A stretch of 6,700 bases of DNA from positions 1-6,700 of the forward strand of contig PWWA01000007.1 in NCBI GenBank assembly GCA_003562145.1, written 5' to 3'. A program made the translations under genes and the position numbers. The notes under the pieces are model-generated. The model did not search any database, was not told the origin of the DNA, and saw only the letters and a list, made by a program, of their open reading frames with translations. This document shows, in pieces, positions 1 to 5,910 of this stretch; within the stretch, counting starts at the first letter, position 1; every line of letters starts with the position of its first letter. The stretch is from Candidatus Woesearchaeota archaeon (GTDB lineage: Archaea > Nanobdellota > Nanobdellia > Woesearchaeales > 21-14-0-10-32-9).

Positions 1-116
1 CCCCGCCACAGCCAATTTTCCTAGCCCGTAACAGGCATTCAGAAAAACATCCTAAAAATGCGTTTCCAATAAACCAGAAATGAACAACCCTTTTTAAATA
101 GTTGCATTTACTGAAT
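1..116. other. Left-edge intergenic stretch, no supported gene
   Basis: Short ORFs here stop within a few codons on both strands. A box-A-like TATTTAAAAAG on the minus strand (about 90-100) could belong to a leftward gene starting beyond the window edge, but nothing confirms this. Confidence 0.3.
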
Positions 117-1022
117 TTACATAGCTTCCAGTCGCTTAACCCTGTCATTCATATCAGGATGCGTTGAGAAAAGGTTCCTCAGCCACGACTTCTTTTTCTT
201 GAAAGGGCTGCTAATGAATAAATGAGCCGTAGCCTTATTCGTGTTCCTTAGCTCATTAGGGTCCTGGGAAATCTTGCGTAGCGCATTTGCCAAACCCCGC
301 GGATTCCTTGTAAGGACCGCAGCGCCCGCATCCGCAGCGTACTCCCTCCTCCGGCTAATGCTAAGCTTGATTAACTCCCCTATTAATGGTGCGAGGATCG
401 CGAGAGCCAAGCCAATGAGAATAAAGATAATTTGGGCGCGCCCATCACGATTACCCCCCCTCATGCCGCCCCAGAGAAAGCTTCGAAGCAAGAAATCAGA
501 TAACAAGATGACTATTCCAACCATTACAGCTGCGATCATCATACTCCTGATGTCATAATTACGGATATGCGCCATTTCATGCGCAACCACCCCCTCCAGT
601 TCTTCGCGGTTCAGCTTTTCAAGCAGCCCAGTAGTCACAGCAACAGCGCTATGATTAGGGTCGCGGCCAGTCGCGAAAGCATTCGGGGCAGGGTCATTGA
701 TAACGTAAGCCTTAGGAGTAGGAACTCCTGCGGCTAGAGCCAAGCCCTCCACTGTGTGATACAAGTAGGGATATTCTTGCTTTGTAACAGGCTTCGCCCC
801 TGCCAACGCCATTAGCATGTTGCCGCCAGAGTAATAAGCGATTAAAGCGTAAGCAAAGCCGAAAACCAATGCGAGGATTAAGCCGAAGTACAAGTTACCC
901 CATATCAAGCCTATTAGCAAGCCCATGCCTCCTATTAAAAGCATGAAGACTAAGAATAAGAACAATGACTTCCAGTTATTATTCCTTATTTCATCGAAAT
1001 GAACTAATTTGCCTTGCACCAT
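117..1022 (-). CDS. htpX: HtpX-like M48 family integral-membrane zinc metalloprotease
   Basis: Membrane-embedded zinc endopeptidase; in this family it cleaves misfolded or damaged membrane proteins at the cytoplasmic face. Numbering from a GTG at 1031 (304 residues): two hydrophobic N-terminal segments (about 22-44 and 47-67), the zinc site HEMAH at 151-155, two further hydrophobic segments (about 163-183 and 199-222), then RRREYAAD (227-234), whose Glu230 is the expected third zinc ligand, and the conserved FSTHP near 288-292. Length and motif order are full HtpX. The GTG at 1031 lies inside a GGGGTGA ribosome binding site (1028-1034) that is correctly spaced, 5 bases, from an ATG at 1022, so I prefer the ATG (301 residues). 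It follows lemA by a short T-rich gap and is probably co-transcribed with it. Family call is firm; the substrate is unknown. Confidence 0.95.
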   Translation of the reverse strand: MVQGKLVHFDEIRNNNWKSLFLFLVFMLLIGGMGLLIGLIWGNLYFGLILALVFGFAYALIAYYSGGNMLMALAGAKPVTKQEYPYLYHTVEGLALAAGVPTPKAYVINDPAPNAFATGRDPNHSAVAVTTGLLEKLNREELEGVVAHEMAHIRNYDIRSMMIAAVMVGIVILLSDFLLRSFLWGGMRGGNRDGRAQIIFILIGLALAILAPLIGELIKLSISRRREYAADAGAAVLTRNPRGLANALRKISQDPNELRNTNKATAHLFISSPFKKKKSWLRNLFSTHPDMNDRVKRLEAM

Positions 1023-1034
1023 ACCGCTCACCCC

Positions 1035-1056
1035 AAAAAAAAATAATAAAAAAAAA
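1035..1056 (-). terminator. Two 9-base T-runs between lemA and htpX
   Basis: On the minus strand two runs of nine T (1048-1056 and 1035-1043), separated by ATTA, directly follow the lemA stop and directly precede the htpX ribosome binding site. T-runs drive archaeal RNA polymerase termination, so they may cause partial termination inside the operon. No hairpin is seen. Confidence 0.4.
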
Positions 1057-1057
1057 T

Positions 1058-1609
1058 TTAGAATTTCACCTTGACGTTCTTCTTCTCCTCTTCAGGCGTT
1101 TCAAACATAGCCCTCTTCGTGAAGCTGAACATTCCTGCGAAGACGTTATTCGGAAAAACTTGTATCTTTGTATTGAAGCGCATAACCATGTCATTGTAAT
1201 GCTGCCTTGAATACGCGATCTTATTCTCCGTCCCGGATAATTCTTCCTGCAACTGCAAGAAATTCTGGTTAGCTTTCAAGTCCGGGTAGTTCTCCGCTAC
1301 TGCGAACAAGGACTTCAGGGTGCTGGAAAGCATGTTGCTAGCCTCAGCCTTATCCTCCACGCTTTTAGCACGCATAACACTAGTCCTCGCCTGCGTGACT
1401 TCGTTGAGGACACCTCGCTCATGCTTCGCGTAACCCTTTACTGTTTCTACGAGGTTAGGAATTAAGTCATTCCTCCTCTTAAGCTGAACATCTATTTGAG
1501 CCCAAGAATTTTCCACCTGATTCCTCAGCCTAATCAAGGAGTTATAAATAAGTATTACTACCAGTATTAAGAATAATACAACTCCAAGCACTATCCAAGC
1601 CGTCGACAT
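1058..1609 (-). CDS. lemA: LemA family membrane protein
   Basis: LemA-fold protein of 183 residues: one N-terminal transmembrane helix (about 5-22) followed by a soluble helical bundle. The family signature is clear: [15 protein letters not shown] (22-36), [19 protein letters not shown] (39-57), [13 protein letters not shown] (105-117), [16 protein letters not shown] (120-135) and the FPNN segment near 152-155. The biochemical role of LemA is not settled; the gene is repeatedly found beside htpX, as here, which suggests a link to membrane proteostasis (inference). The ATG has an excellent GGGGGTGATT site at 1615-1624 and a TATA box about 47 bases upstream, giving a short leader of roughly 20 bases. 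It is first gene of the lemA-htpX unit. Nothing is truncated. Confidence 0.95.
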   Translation of the reverse strand: MSTAWIVLGVVLFLILVVILIYNSLIRLRNQVENSWAQIDVQLKRRNDLIPNLVETVKGYAKHERGVLNEVTQARTSVMRAKSVEDKAEASNMLSSTLKSLFAVAENYPDLKANQNFLQLQEELSGTENKIAYSRQHYNDMVMRFNTKIQVFPNNVFAGMFSFTKRAMFETPEEEKKNVKVKF

Positions 1610-1650
1610 ACTCTAATCACCCCCTATTACATTGCATAGTGACGCATAAC

Positions 1651-1660
1651 ATATTATAAA
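1651..1660 (-). promoter_or_regulatory. TATA box of the lemA-htpX operon
   Basis: On the minus strand this reads TTTATAATAT. Transcription would start near 1630, giving a leader of about 20 bases that carries the GGGGGTGATT ribosome binding site of lemA. Assigned by sequence and spacing only. Confidence 0.6.
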
Positions 1661-1668
1661 ACTTACGA

Positions 1669-1677
1669 TTTTAAATA
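1669..1677 (+). promoter_or_regulatory. TATA box of hjc
   Basis: TTTTAAATA, a near-consensus archaeal box A. Transcription would start near 1698-1702, leaving a leader of about 15-20 bases. Only 8 bases separate it from the oppositely oriented lemA TATA box. Confidence 0.6.
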
Positions 1678-1716
1678 AAAAACATTAAAAACCCCCAAGG
1701 GAACCGCTTAACTAGT

Positions 1717-2121
1717 ATGGCAACCAGTTTCAGGAACAGGAAAGCGAAGGGAAGCCAAGCCGAAAGGGAACTCGTTAAGAAATTCTGGGGCATTAACTGG
1801 GCGTGCATTAGGAGTGCGGGGAGCGGGAGTCAGCACTACCCAAGCCCGGACATCTTAGTCGGGAACGGCTCGAGGCGCTTAGCGATAGAGGTGAAAACGC
1901 TTTCTGCTGATAAAAAATATTTTTCTGCTGAAGAAATCAGGGGCTTAAAGTACTTTGCGGATAAATTCGGCGCTGAGCCATGGGTAGCAGTGAAGTTCCA
2001 AGGAAGGGAATGGGTTTTCTTGACATTAGAGGATTTAGAAGATACAGGTATGAGCAAAGCCGTAAGCAAGGAGCTTGCCGGAAGGCGCGGGTTAAGCTTT
2101 GAGGAACTTACAGAATCCTAG
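1717..2121 (+). CDS. hjc: Archaeal Holliday junction resolvase Hjc
   Basis: Structure-selective nuclease of the archaeal Hjc family (PD-(D/E)XK fold), 134 residues; it acts as a dimer that cuts four-way DNA junctions in recombination and replication-fork repair. The active-site pattern known from Pyrococcus Hjc is intact: KGSQAEREL (11-19) with Glu16 and Arg17, RSAGSGSQ (32-39) starting with Arg32, Asp45 in PSPDILV, and Glu58/Lys60 in AIEVK. A basic N-terminal extension of about ten residues precedes the usual start of the family. This is the only plus-strand gene; its TATA box is at 1669-1677, back to back with the lemA promoter. No strong ribosome binding site precedes the ATG, so translation may rely on a weak or atypical site. 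Its 3' end overlaps the convergent gene at 2108 by 14 bases. Confidence 0.95.
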   Translation: MATSFRNRKAKGSQAERELVKKFWGINWACIRSAGSGSQHYPSPDILVGNGSRRLAIEVKTLSADKKYFSAEEIRGLKYFADKFGAEPWVAVKFQGREWVFLTLEDLEDTGMSKAVSKELAGRRGLSFEELTES

Positions 2122-3307
2122 ATTTAGATTTTGACTTGTTAGTAACTATCAGGACTACTAAAAGGAAGGTTATGATCATTACGCCAATAAACAATAATAG
2201 TATTAAGTCAAAGCCTTCTTTTTCTTGTTCGCCTGAAGGATTAACATTAACTATAGAGCCTTTTTCAAAAGTAATTTTTTGGTTATAATGAACCCTGCCG
2301 CTTATCTTGTATTGGCCGGGATCTTCAGGCGAGAAAAACATTTCGAGTGATGCTAGCTCGCCGCGCGGAACATCGATTACGGGGGACTCCAATACTTGGA
2401 CTATGCGCCCGTCAATGCTTACAATTCCCTTAAACTGTGCACTAACAGTTCTCTCACCGCGGTTCCTGAAACTAGCAGTTATAGGTATTATCTCTCCGGT
2501 AACCGCCCAAGGATTGTTGTTAATCCTTACAAGCTCTCCGACGTCGCTTATGCCGCCTCTTTCAAGCACGCTGAACGTGACTAACGCGCTTTGCCCACAT
2601 ACAGGCTCGGTGATTTCAGCCCAGTATTGGCCTGGCTGCAAGCCTAATTCTAAGTCGCTTTCAGGGCTGAGAGTCTTGGTTGGAAGGACTTCAGAGTGAT
2701 GCCTGTACCTGTATTCCAATACTTGGTTTTCCTGGAACTGGTCATAGATATTTAGCTCAAAGGAAGGCCTGACCCTGACATTGCCATTGTTGCGGATATT
2801 GGCAGATAGCTTGACAGGATCGTTTACTTCTGCGTCGGATAACGAGAAGCCGCCTGCAGTGCAACGGAGTATCTGCGTATCTGTAATGTTAACTGTTATC
2901 TTGACCTCGAAAGCAACAACTATGTTAGTGCCCATGGTAGAGGTTATCTCACCAAGCGGCCCGGTCATGACCATAATAATTCCTTCGTAAACATCTACTC
3001 TTGCATCGCTGGGAGGCTCTACTATTATGTTTATATTACCCGGGTTATCCTCGTTAACAATTATGTATTCTTCTTCCGGCTCAAACCTAATCCAGTCACT
3101 GATTTCTCCTCTTGCCTCGTAGAATACCTGGACGTTTTGCGGAGTTCCAGCAGTTACCACTATTTGTTGCTCAGCATAGCCTCCCCGCAACACGTCGCTA
3201 TATGTAAGGCTTGCCCTGTTCACGCCTAGCAGCGCGGCTTCAGAGCTATGAATAAAAGCAAGGGCTATTATTATTAATGCTAAAGGAAAAAATATTTTTT
3301 TGCTCAT
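2108..3307 (-). CDS. Secreted, membrane-anchored protein with Ig-like/CARDB-like beta domains
   Basis: 399 residues; I do not recognise a named family. Visible parts: a signal peptide (1-24, ending SSEA), a first beta-rich region (about 25-140), a second (about 150-248), a third (about 258-356) that reads like a CARDB/COG1361-type Ig-like domain (FRNRG, then alternating strands ending in GQYKISGRVHY), one transmembrane helix (about 366-389) and a short basic tail (KSKSKSRIL). Topology is therefore outside, with a C-terminal anchor. The first region, with ...NIIVEPPSDARVDVYEGII... (92-111), resembles DUF916/PapD-like strands; this is by eye only. Cysteines are Cys149 and Cys237. The ATG at 3307 has GGAGGG at 3314-3319 and starts the signal peptide exactly; a TTG at 3370 would add 21 unlikely residues. 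It is last in the surface-protein run and may have its own promoter at 3341-3350. Confidence 0.85.
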   Translation of the reverse strand: MSKKIFFPLALIIIALAFIHSSEAALLGVNRASLTYSDVLRGGYAEQQIVVTAGTPQNVQVFYEARGEISDWIRFEPEEEYIIVNEDNPGNINIIVEPPSDARVDVYEGIIMVMTGPLGEITSTMGTNIVVAFEVKITVNITDTQILRCTAGGFSLSDAEVNDPVKLSANIRNNGNVRVRPSFELNIYDQFQENQVLEYRYRHHSEVLPTKTLSPESDLELGLQPGQYWAEITEPVCGQSALVTFSVLERGGISDVGELVRINNNPWAVTGEIIPITASFRNRGERTVSAQFKGIVSIDGRIVQVLESPVIDVPRGELASLEMFFSPEDPGQYKISGRVHYNQKITFEKGSIVNVNPSGEQEKEGFDLILLLFIGVMIITFLLVVLIVTNKSKSKSRIL

Positions 3308-3340
3308 CAAATGCCCTCCAACCTGCATAGGGGGTGCTGG

Positions 3341-3350
3341 GTATAAAAAA
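3341..3350 (-). promoter_or_regulatory. Candidate TATA box of the membrane-anchored surface protein gene
   Basis: Reads TTTTTTATAC on the minus strand, about 35 bases ahead of the ATG at 3307. The predicted transcript start near 3320 would leave a leader of only about 12 bases that begins at the GGAGGG site. It could let this gene be expressed separately from the upstream secreted proteins. Confidence 0.4.
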
Positions 3351-3359
3351 CTTTTTCTT

Positions 3360-3434
3360 TTACAGCCCAAGCGAGATGTCGGTTAGTATGTCGTAGCTTA
3401 TTTCCTCAACTTCTTTTACGTATTTCTTGCTCAT
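3360..3434 (-). CDS. Candidate small protein, 24 residues
   Basis: A short ORF in the gap between the 296-residue secreted protein and the membrane-anchored protein. It starts with ATG at 3434 and stops with TAA at 3360-3362. A full GGTGAT ribosome binding site sits at 3438-3443, in the same style as that of lemA, and the start falls 17 bases after the previous stop codon. The product begins MSKKYVKEVEEIS and ends ISLGL: charged, probably helical, no signal peptide or membrane segment, so cytoplasmic if made. No homologue is recognised. It could be a genuine small protein, a leader peptide affecting the downstream gene, or a remnant. The ribosome binding site, position and direction favour translation; the shortness keeps confidence moderate. 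Confidence 0.5.
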   Translation of the reverse strand: MSKKYVKEVEEISYDILTDISLGL

Positions 3435-3451
3435 TTTATCACCTTTTAATA

Positions 3452-4342
3452 TTATGTAGTGGTCGCTGTGAACCTCAGCGTGCCTGTGCATATGCCCATC
3501 GGGTTAGGCGGGACGTATAACTGCCAGAACGTTTCCCAAGTTACAGGGGCGGTGGCGTCCGTAGGCTGGAATAGCGTTATATTCATATCCTGGTTAGTTG
3601 AGGCTAAAGGCGTCTTGTCATCCCAAGGAACGCTTGTTACGGAGAACCTTTGGTGCTCTACATCTATGTTGTCACCGTACTGGCAGACTAATCCAAGGCC
3701 ATCGCCTTCAGTTGCGCCGTAGCCCAAGACGCTTACATTAATATTCATATTCCCAAAATTTGTTATGTTGGCAGATACGTTGGAGCTTGTTTCGAACACT
3801 AGCATATCCCCGTAATCTATCACATCTGTAACGTTCAGGGCGTACAAAGCATTTATCGTTGTATCATTAAACACAGAGTCAGAGAAACCCGATGATTCAT
3901 TAACAGATACATTGCAGAACCATGTCCCGTTATTAGCATAATACCAGACATCGAAAGAGCAACTATAATTAGCTATGAACTCGCCGTCATTGCTTATCTC
4001 AGCGCAACTGCTATTCGTGTAGTGAACGTTTCCGGAGTCCGGGTCACCGCTTTCATTCAAGTAATAATAGAATGTGCCCATAACGTTTTCCAGGTTGTTA
4101 TATCCACCCCAGTTACGAATCGTAGCATTACAAGTTACTGTCTTTGTGCTTCCTACGTTAAGAGTTATGTCTTGCTCTACTGACAAATTTATTATTACAG
4201 GCAGGGCATTGGTTATGTTAACTGTTGTTGTAACATTCATATGGTCTGGATAACCTACTTGTGCATTGGCTTGCAGTGCAAAGAATAGTATGAGAACAAT
4301 TATTGATACCTGAATAATCCTGTTTTTTGTTGTGTATCTCAA
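3452..4342 (-). CDS. Secreted beta-rich, sequon-rich hypothetical protein (TTG start)
   Basis: 296 residues, no named family recognised. Signal peptide 1-27 with a hydrophobic core (about 9-23) and an ANA|Q signal-peptidase-I-type site. The mature part is rich in Asn, Thr, Val and Tyr and looks all-beta, with six cysteines (71, 113, 128, 143, 220, 285) that could form disulfides and 16 N-X-S/T sequons (for example 36, 42, 72, 144, 192, 254). The C-terminus (FWQLYVPPN, then GTLRFTATTT) has the look of a terminal beta strand. The start is TTG at 4342: no ATG is available without losing the signal peptide, and a GGATGAT site (4348-4354) lies 5 bases ahead, overlapping the TGA of the upstream gene. 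Only 6 bases separate the two genes, so translation is probably coupled. Likely a cell-surface or extracellular subunit. Confidence 0.8.
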   Translation of the reverse strand: MRYTTKNRIIQVSIIVLILFFALQANAQVGYPDHMNVTTTVNITNALPVIINLSVEQDITLNVGSTKTVTCNATIRNWGGYNNLENVMGTFYYYLNESGDPDSGNVHYTNSSCAEISNDGEFIANYSCSFDVWYYANNGTWFCNVSVNESSGFSDSVFNDTTINALYALNVTDVIDYGDMLVFETSSNVSANITNFGNMNINVSVLGYGATEGDGLGLVCQYGDNIDVEHQRFSVTSVPWDDKTPLASTNQDMNITLFQPTDATAPVTWETFWQLYVPPNPMGICTGTLRFTATTT

Positions 4343-4348
4343 TTTTGA

Positions 4349-5059
4349 TCATCCTAGTTCTACGTAAAAATAGTAAGGCGTTGTAGATGATGGGTTATTT
4401 GCGAGTATTAGCTGGAAGTCGAATGTGGATCCATCGTAGCCGGTTGTTTCGGGGTTGATAGGGGAAACGTATACTAAGTTTGTAGTGTCATCTAGTAGTA
4501 TTAATGGGAAGTCCGCTGTTGCCTGGGGTTGCCTGGCATCGTTCACAAAGGTGCTTGTTGCATTACAAGTATTTGCAAGTATGTTGACTGTTCCTATTGT
4601 TAGGGCTGGATGCGTTGTTTCATTGAATGTGTTGGATATGCTGTCAGGCGCTGCGCTGGACATTCCAAGAAATGACTCTTCTGTTGTTATCATCGCGTTT
4701 GCCGCGCACTGGATATTTGTCCAGCTTACGCTGTCATTCCTGCTTGAGTATATCTCGCCTGTTATCTCCGACTGATCTAAAGCCCAATTAAATATCGTGT
4801 TTCCTCCAGAGTCATCTAGTGTTAGGCTTCCTGTGATGTTTCCTATGTATGCTTTCCACCTGGGGTTCTGCTGCAAGGCATCTACTACTAGCGTAGTTAT
4901 GGAACCGCCGCTATCTGTCCTTGAGGCTGGCGAGGCTCCTTCCGGTGCATCTGTTTGGTTGAACGTAATGGTGGTTCCTGTTGGTTGCGCATAAGCCTGA
5001 ACTGCTATTAATATTACTGATATTGTCAGAGCCGTGATCCACCTTGTTTTTCCTTTCAT
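4349..5059 (-). CDS. Secreted hypothetical protein, paralog of the 5155-5868 product
   Basis: 236 residues. Signal peptide 1-24 with an AYA|Q cleavage site, then an all-beta-looking mature domain. It aligns along its length with the neighbouring 237-residue protein: shared YIGNITG/FYGNITG (71-77 here), SSRNDSVSWT/ASRNDSVTWT (105-114), a cysteine at 118, a second cysteine at 165 (163 in the paralog), and a near-identical C-terminus TTPYYFYVELG. Five potential N-glycosylation sequons (34, 74, 108, 146, 166). I remember similar uncharacterised secreted proteins in DPANN archaea but no family name or function. The ATG at 5059 has a GAGG site at 5066-5069. It probably has its own promoter at 5116-5123 as well as, perhaps, read-through from the paralog. 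The next gene starts 6 bases after its TGA. Likely a surface or filament subunit (inference). Confidence 0.85.
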   Translation of the reverse strand: MKGKTRWITALTISVILIAVQAYAQPTGTTITFNQTDAPEGASPASRTDSGGSITTLVVDALQQNPRWKAYIGNITGSLTLDDSGGNTIFNWALDQSEITGEIYSSRNDSVSWTNIQCAANAMITTEESFLGMSSAAPDSISNTFNETTHPALTIGTVNILANTCNATSTFVNDARQPQATADFPLILLDDTTNLVYVSPINPETTGYDGSTFDFQLILANNPSSTTPYYFYVELG

Positions 5060-5083
5060 TTTTTTCCTCGTGATAATTTTTTT

Positions 5084-5101
5084 GATTTTTGTGATTTTTG
5101 T
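5084..5101. repeat. Short tandem repeat, 2 x 9 bases (GATTTTTGT)
   Basis: Two perfect copies of GATTTTTGT (5084-5092, 5093-5101), followed by the related stretch GATCGTGATGATTTT at 5102-5116. The repeat covers the predicted transcript start of the 4349-5059 gene. It may be an operator or simple slippage in an AT-rich spacer. Confidence 0.5.
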
Positions 5102-5115
5102 GATCGTGATGATTT

Positions 5116-5123
5116 TATTTAAA
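5116..5123 (-). promoter_or_regulatory. TATA box of the 4349-5059 gene
   Basis: TTTAAATA on the minus strand, a consensus archaeal box A, about 60 bases ahead of the ATG at 5059; the transcript start would be near 5093. Its first three bases are the end of the 17-base T-run, so terminator and promoter adjoin. Confidence 0.5.
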
Positions 5124-5137
5124 AAAAAAAAAAAAAA
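5121..5137 (-). terminator. 17-base T-run after the 5155-5868 gene
   Basis: An uninterrupted run of 17 T on the minus strand, beginning 18 bases past the stop codon. Long U-tracts are the main intrinsic termination signal in archaea, and no stem is needed. It probably ends, or thins out, transcription between the two paralogs. Confidence 0.6.
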
Positions 5138-5154
5138 TAGTTCAGCTTGTTTCC

Positions 5155-5868
5155 TTACTGCAGTTCTAGGTAAAAGTAGTAAGGCGTTGTTGGATTTTCT
5201 GTGTCCCTCCCGTTTTCACCTACCAATAATTGGAAGTGCCAAGGCGCTCCATCGAATCCTGCTGGTGATGAGTCTTCTATTATTGTAGTGTATACAACGT
5301 TGTCGTCTGTGTCTGCAAGCAGGACTTGCCAGAACTGGTTGTTCTGTACTCCTCCTGAGGAGTATGCTTGTGTTGTCGGGCAACCAGTCATGTTGCCAGA
5401 TCCTACTAAGAACGACGGATGATTGGTTTCGCTGTATGTATTGTTTACACTATCCGGGTCCGTTGTTTGCTGGCCAAGGTATGTTTCCTCCGCGGTTATG
5501 CCTGTTGCATTAAGGCAATCTATGTCTGTCCATGTTACGCTGTCGTTCCTGCTTGCGTAAACTTGCCCTGTAGGCGTGCTTACGTTCCAGTCGTAGAAGT
5601 TGTTGCCGCTTGCGTCAGCCAAGATTATTGTTCCTGTTATGTTTCCGTAGAAACCTTGCCAGGACTTTGTTACTGATATCGATGTTATGCTTAGCTCTGT
5701 TACGTTTCCTGCCTGGGCGTCGATTGGTGTTGGTGTTGCTGTGTCGTTGAATCTTGATGATGCTTCAGCAGTTACGTTTTCAACTCCTATTGGCTGGGCA
5801 GCAGCTATTCCTATGCTTAGTATGCCGGCTAATGCCAGCATTACTGCCGTTTTCTCTAACCACCCCAT
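5155..5868 (-). CDS. Secreted hypothetical protein, paralog of the 4349-5059 product
   Basis: 237 residues. Signal peptide 1-24 with hydrophobic core (about 7-22) and an AAA|Q cleavage site. The mature domain carries the paralog motifs WQGFYGNITG (70-79), a D/N-W strand near 93-95, YASRNDSVTWT (104-114), cysteines 118 and 163, GFDG (204-207) and a C-terminal TTPYYFYLELQ. Nine N-X-S/T sequons (31, 41, 55, 76, 95, 108, 120, 142, 159), against five in the sister protein; two of them, in GNITG and RNDS, are shared. No enzyme motif is visible, so a structural surface role is the best guess. The ATG at 5868 has a perfect GGAGGT site at 5878-5883. It begins 42 bases after the regulator's stop codon with no T-run between, so it may be co-transcribed with the regulator. 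A 17-base T-run follows its end. Confidence 0.85.
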   Translation of the reverse strand: MGWLEKTAVMLALAGILSIGIAAAQPIGVENVTAEASSRFNDTATPTPIDAQAGNVTELSITSISVTKSWQGFYGNITGTIILADASGNNFYDWNVSTPTGQVYASRNDSVTWTDIDCLNATGITAEETYLGQQTTDPDSVNNTYSETNHPSFLVGSGNMTGCPTTQAYSSGGVQNNQFWQVLLADTDDNVVYTTIIEDSSPAGFDGAPWHFQLLVGENGRDTENPTTPYYFYLELQ

Positions 5869-5910
5869 TTTGTTTTTACCTCCTATTGTTTTTTTTATTG
5901 TTTCATTTTT

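Noticed and set aside
1..60. Possible RNA gene at the left edge
   Set aside because: No acceptor stem, T-loop or other tRNA hallmark, and no C/D box pair could be made out.
241..558. Plus-strand ORF opposite htpX, and similar ORFs opposite the other minus-strand genes
   Set aside because: These lie antisense to clearly conserved or signal-peptide-bearing genes, have no ribosome binding site logic and no recognisable domains.
3308..3370. TTG start at 3370 extending the anchored protein by 21 residues
   Set aside because: It would bury the signal peptide and read through the candidate TATA box; the ATG at 3307 has a good GGAGGG site and begins the signal peptide.
3505..3540. W-x-L in FWQLYVPPN as a true WxL motif
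   Set aside because: The surrounding sequence does not match the paired, strand-embedded WxL motifs of Gram-positive proteins; a W-x-L triplet is common by chance.
3452..5059. A fusion of the 236- and 296-residue proteins by TGA read-through
   Set aside because: They are in one frame with TGA between, but the second has its own signal peptide and ribosome binding site, and no other gene here contains in-frame TGA, so recoding is unsupported.
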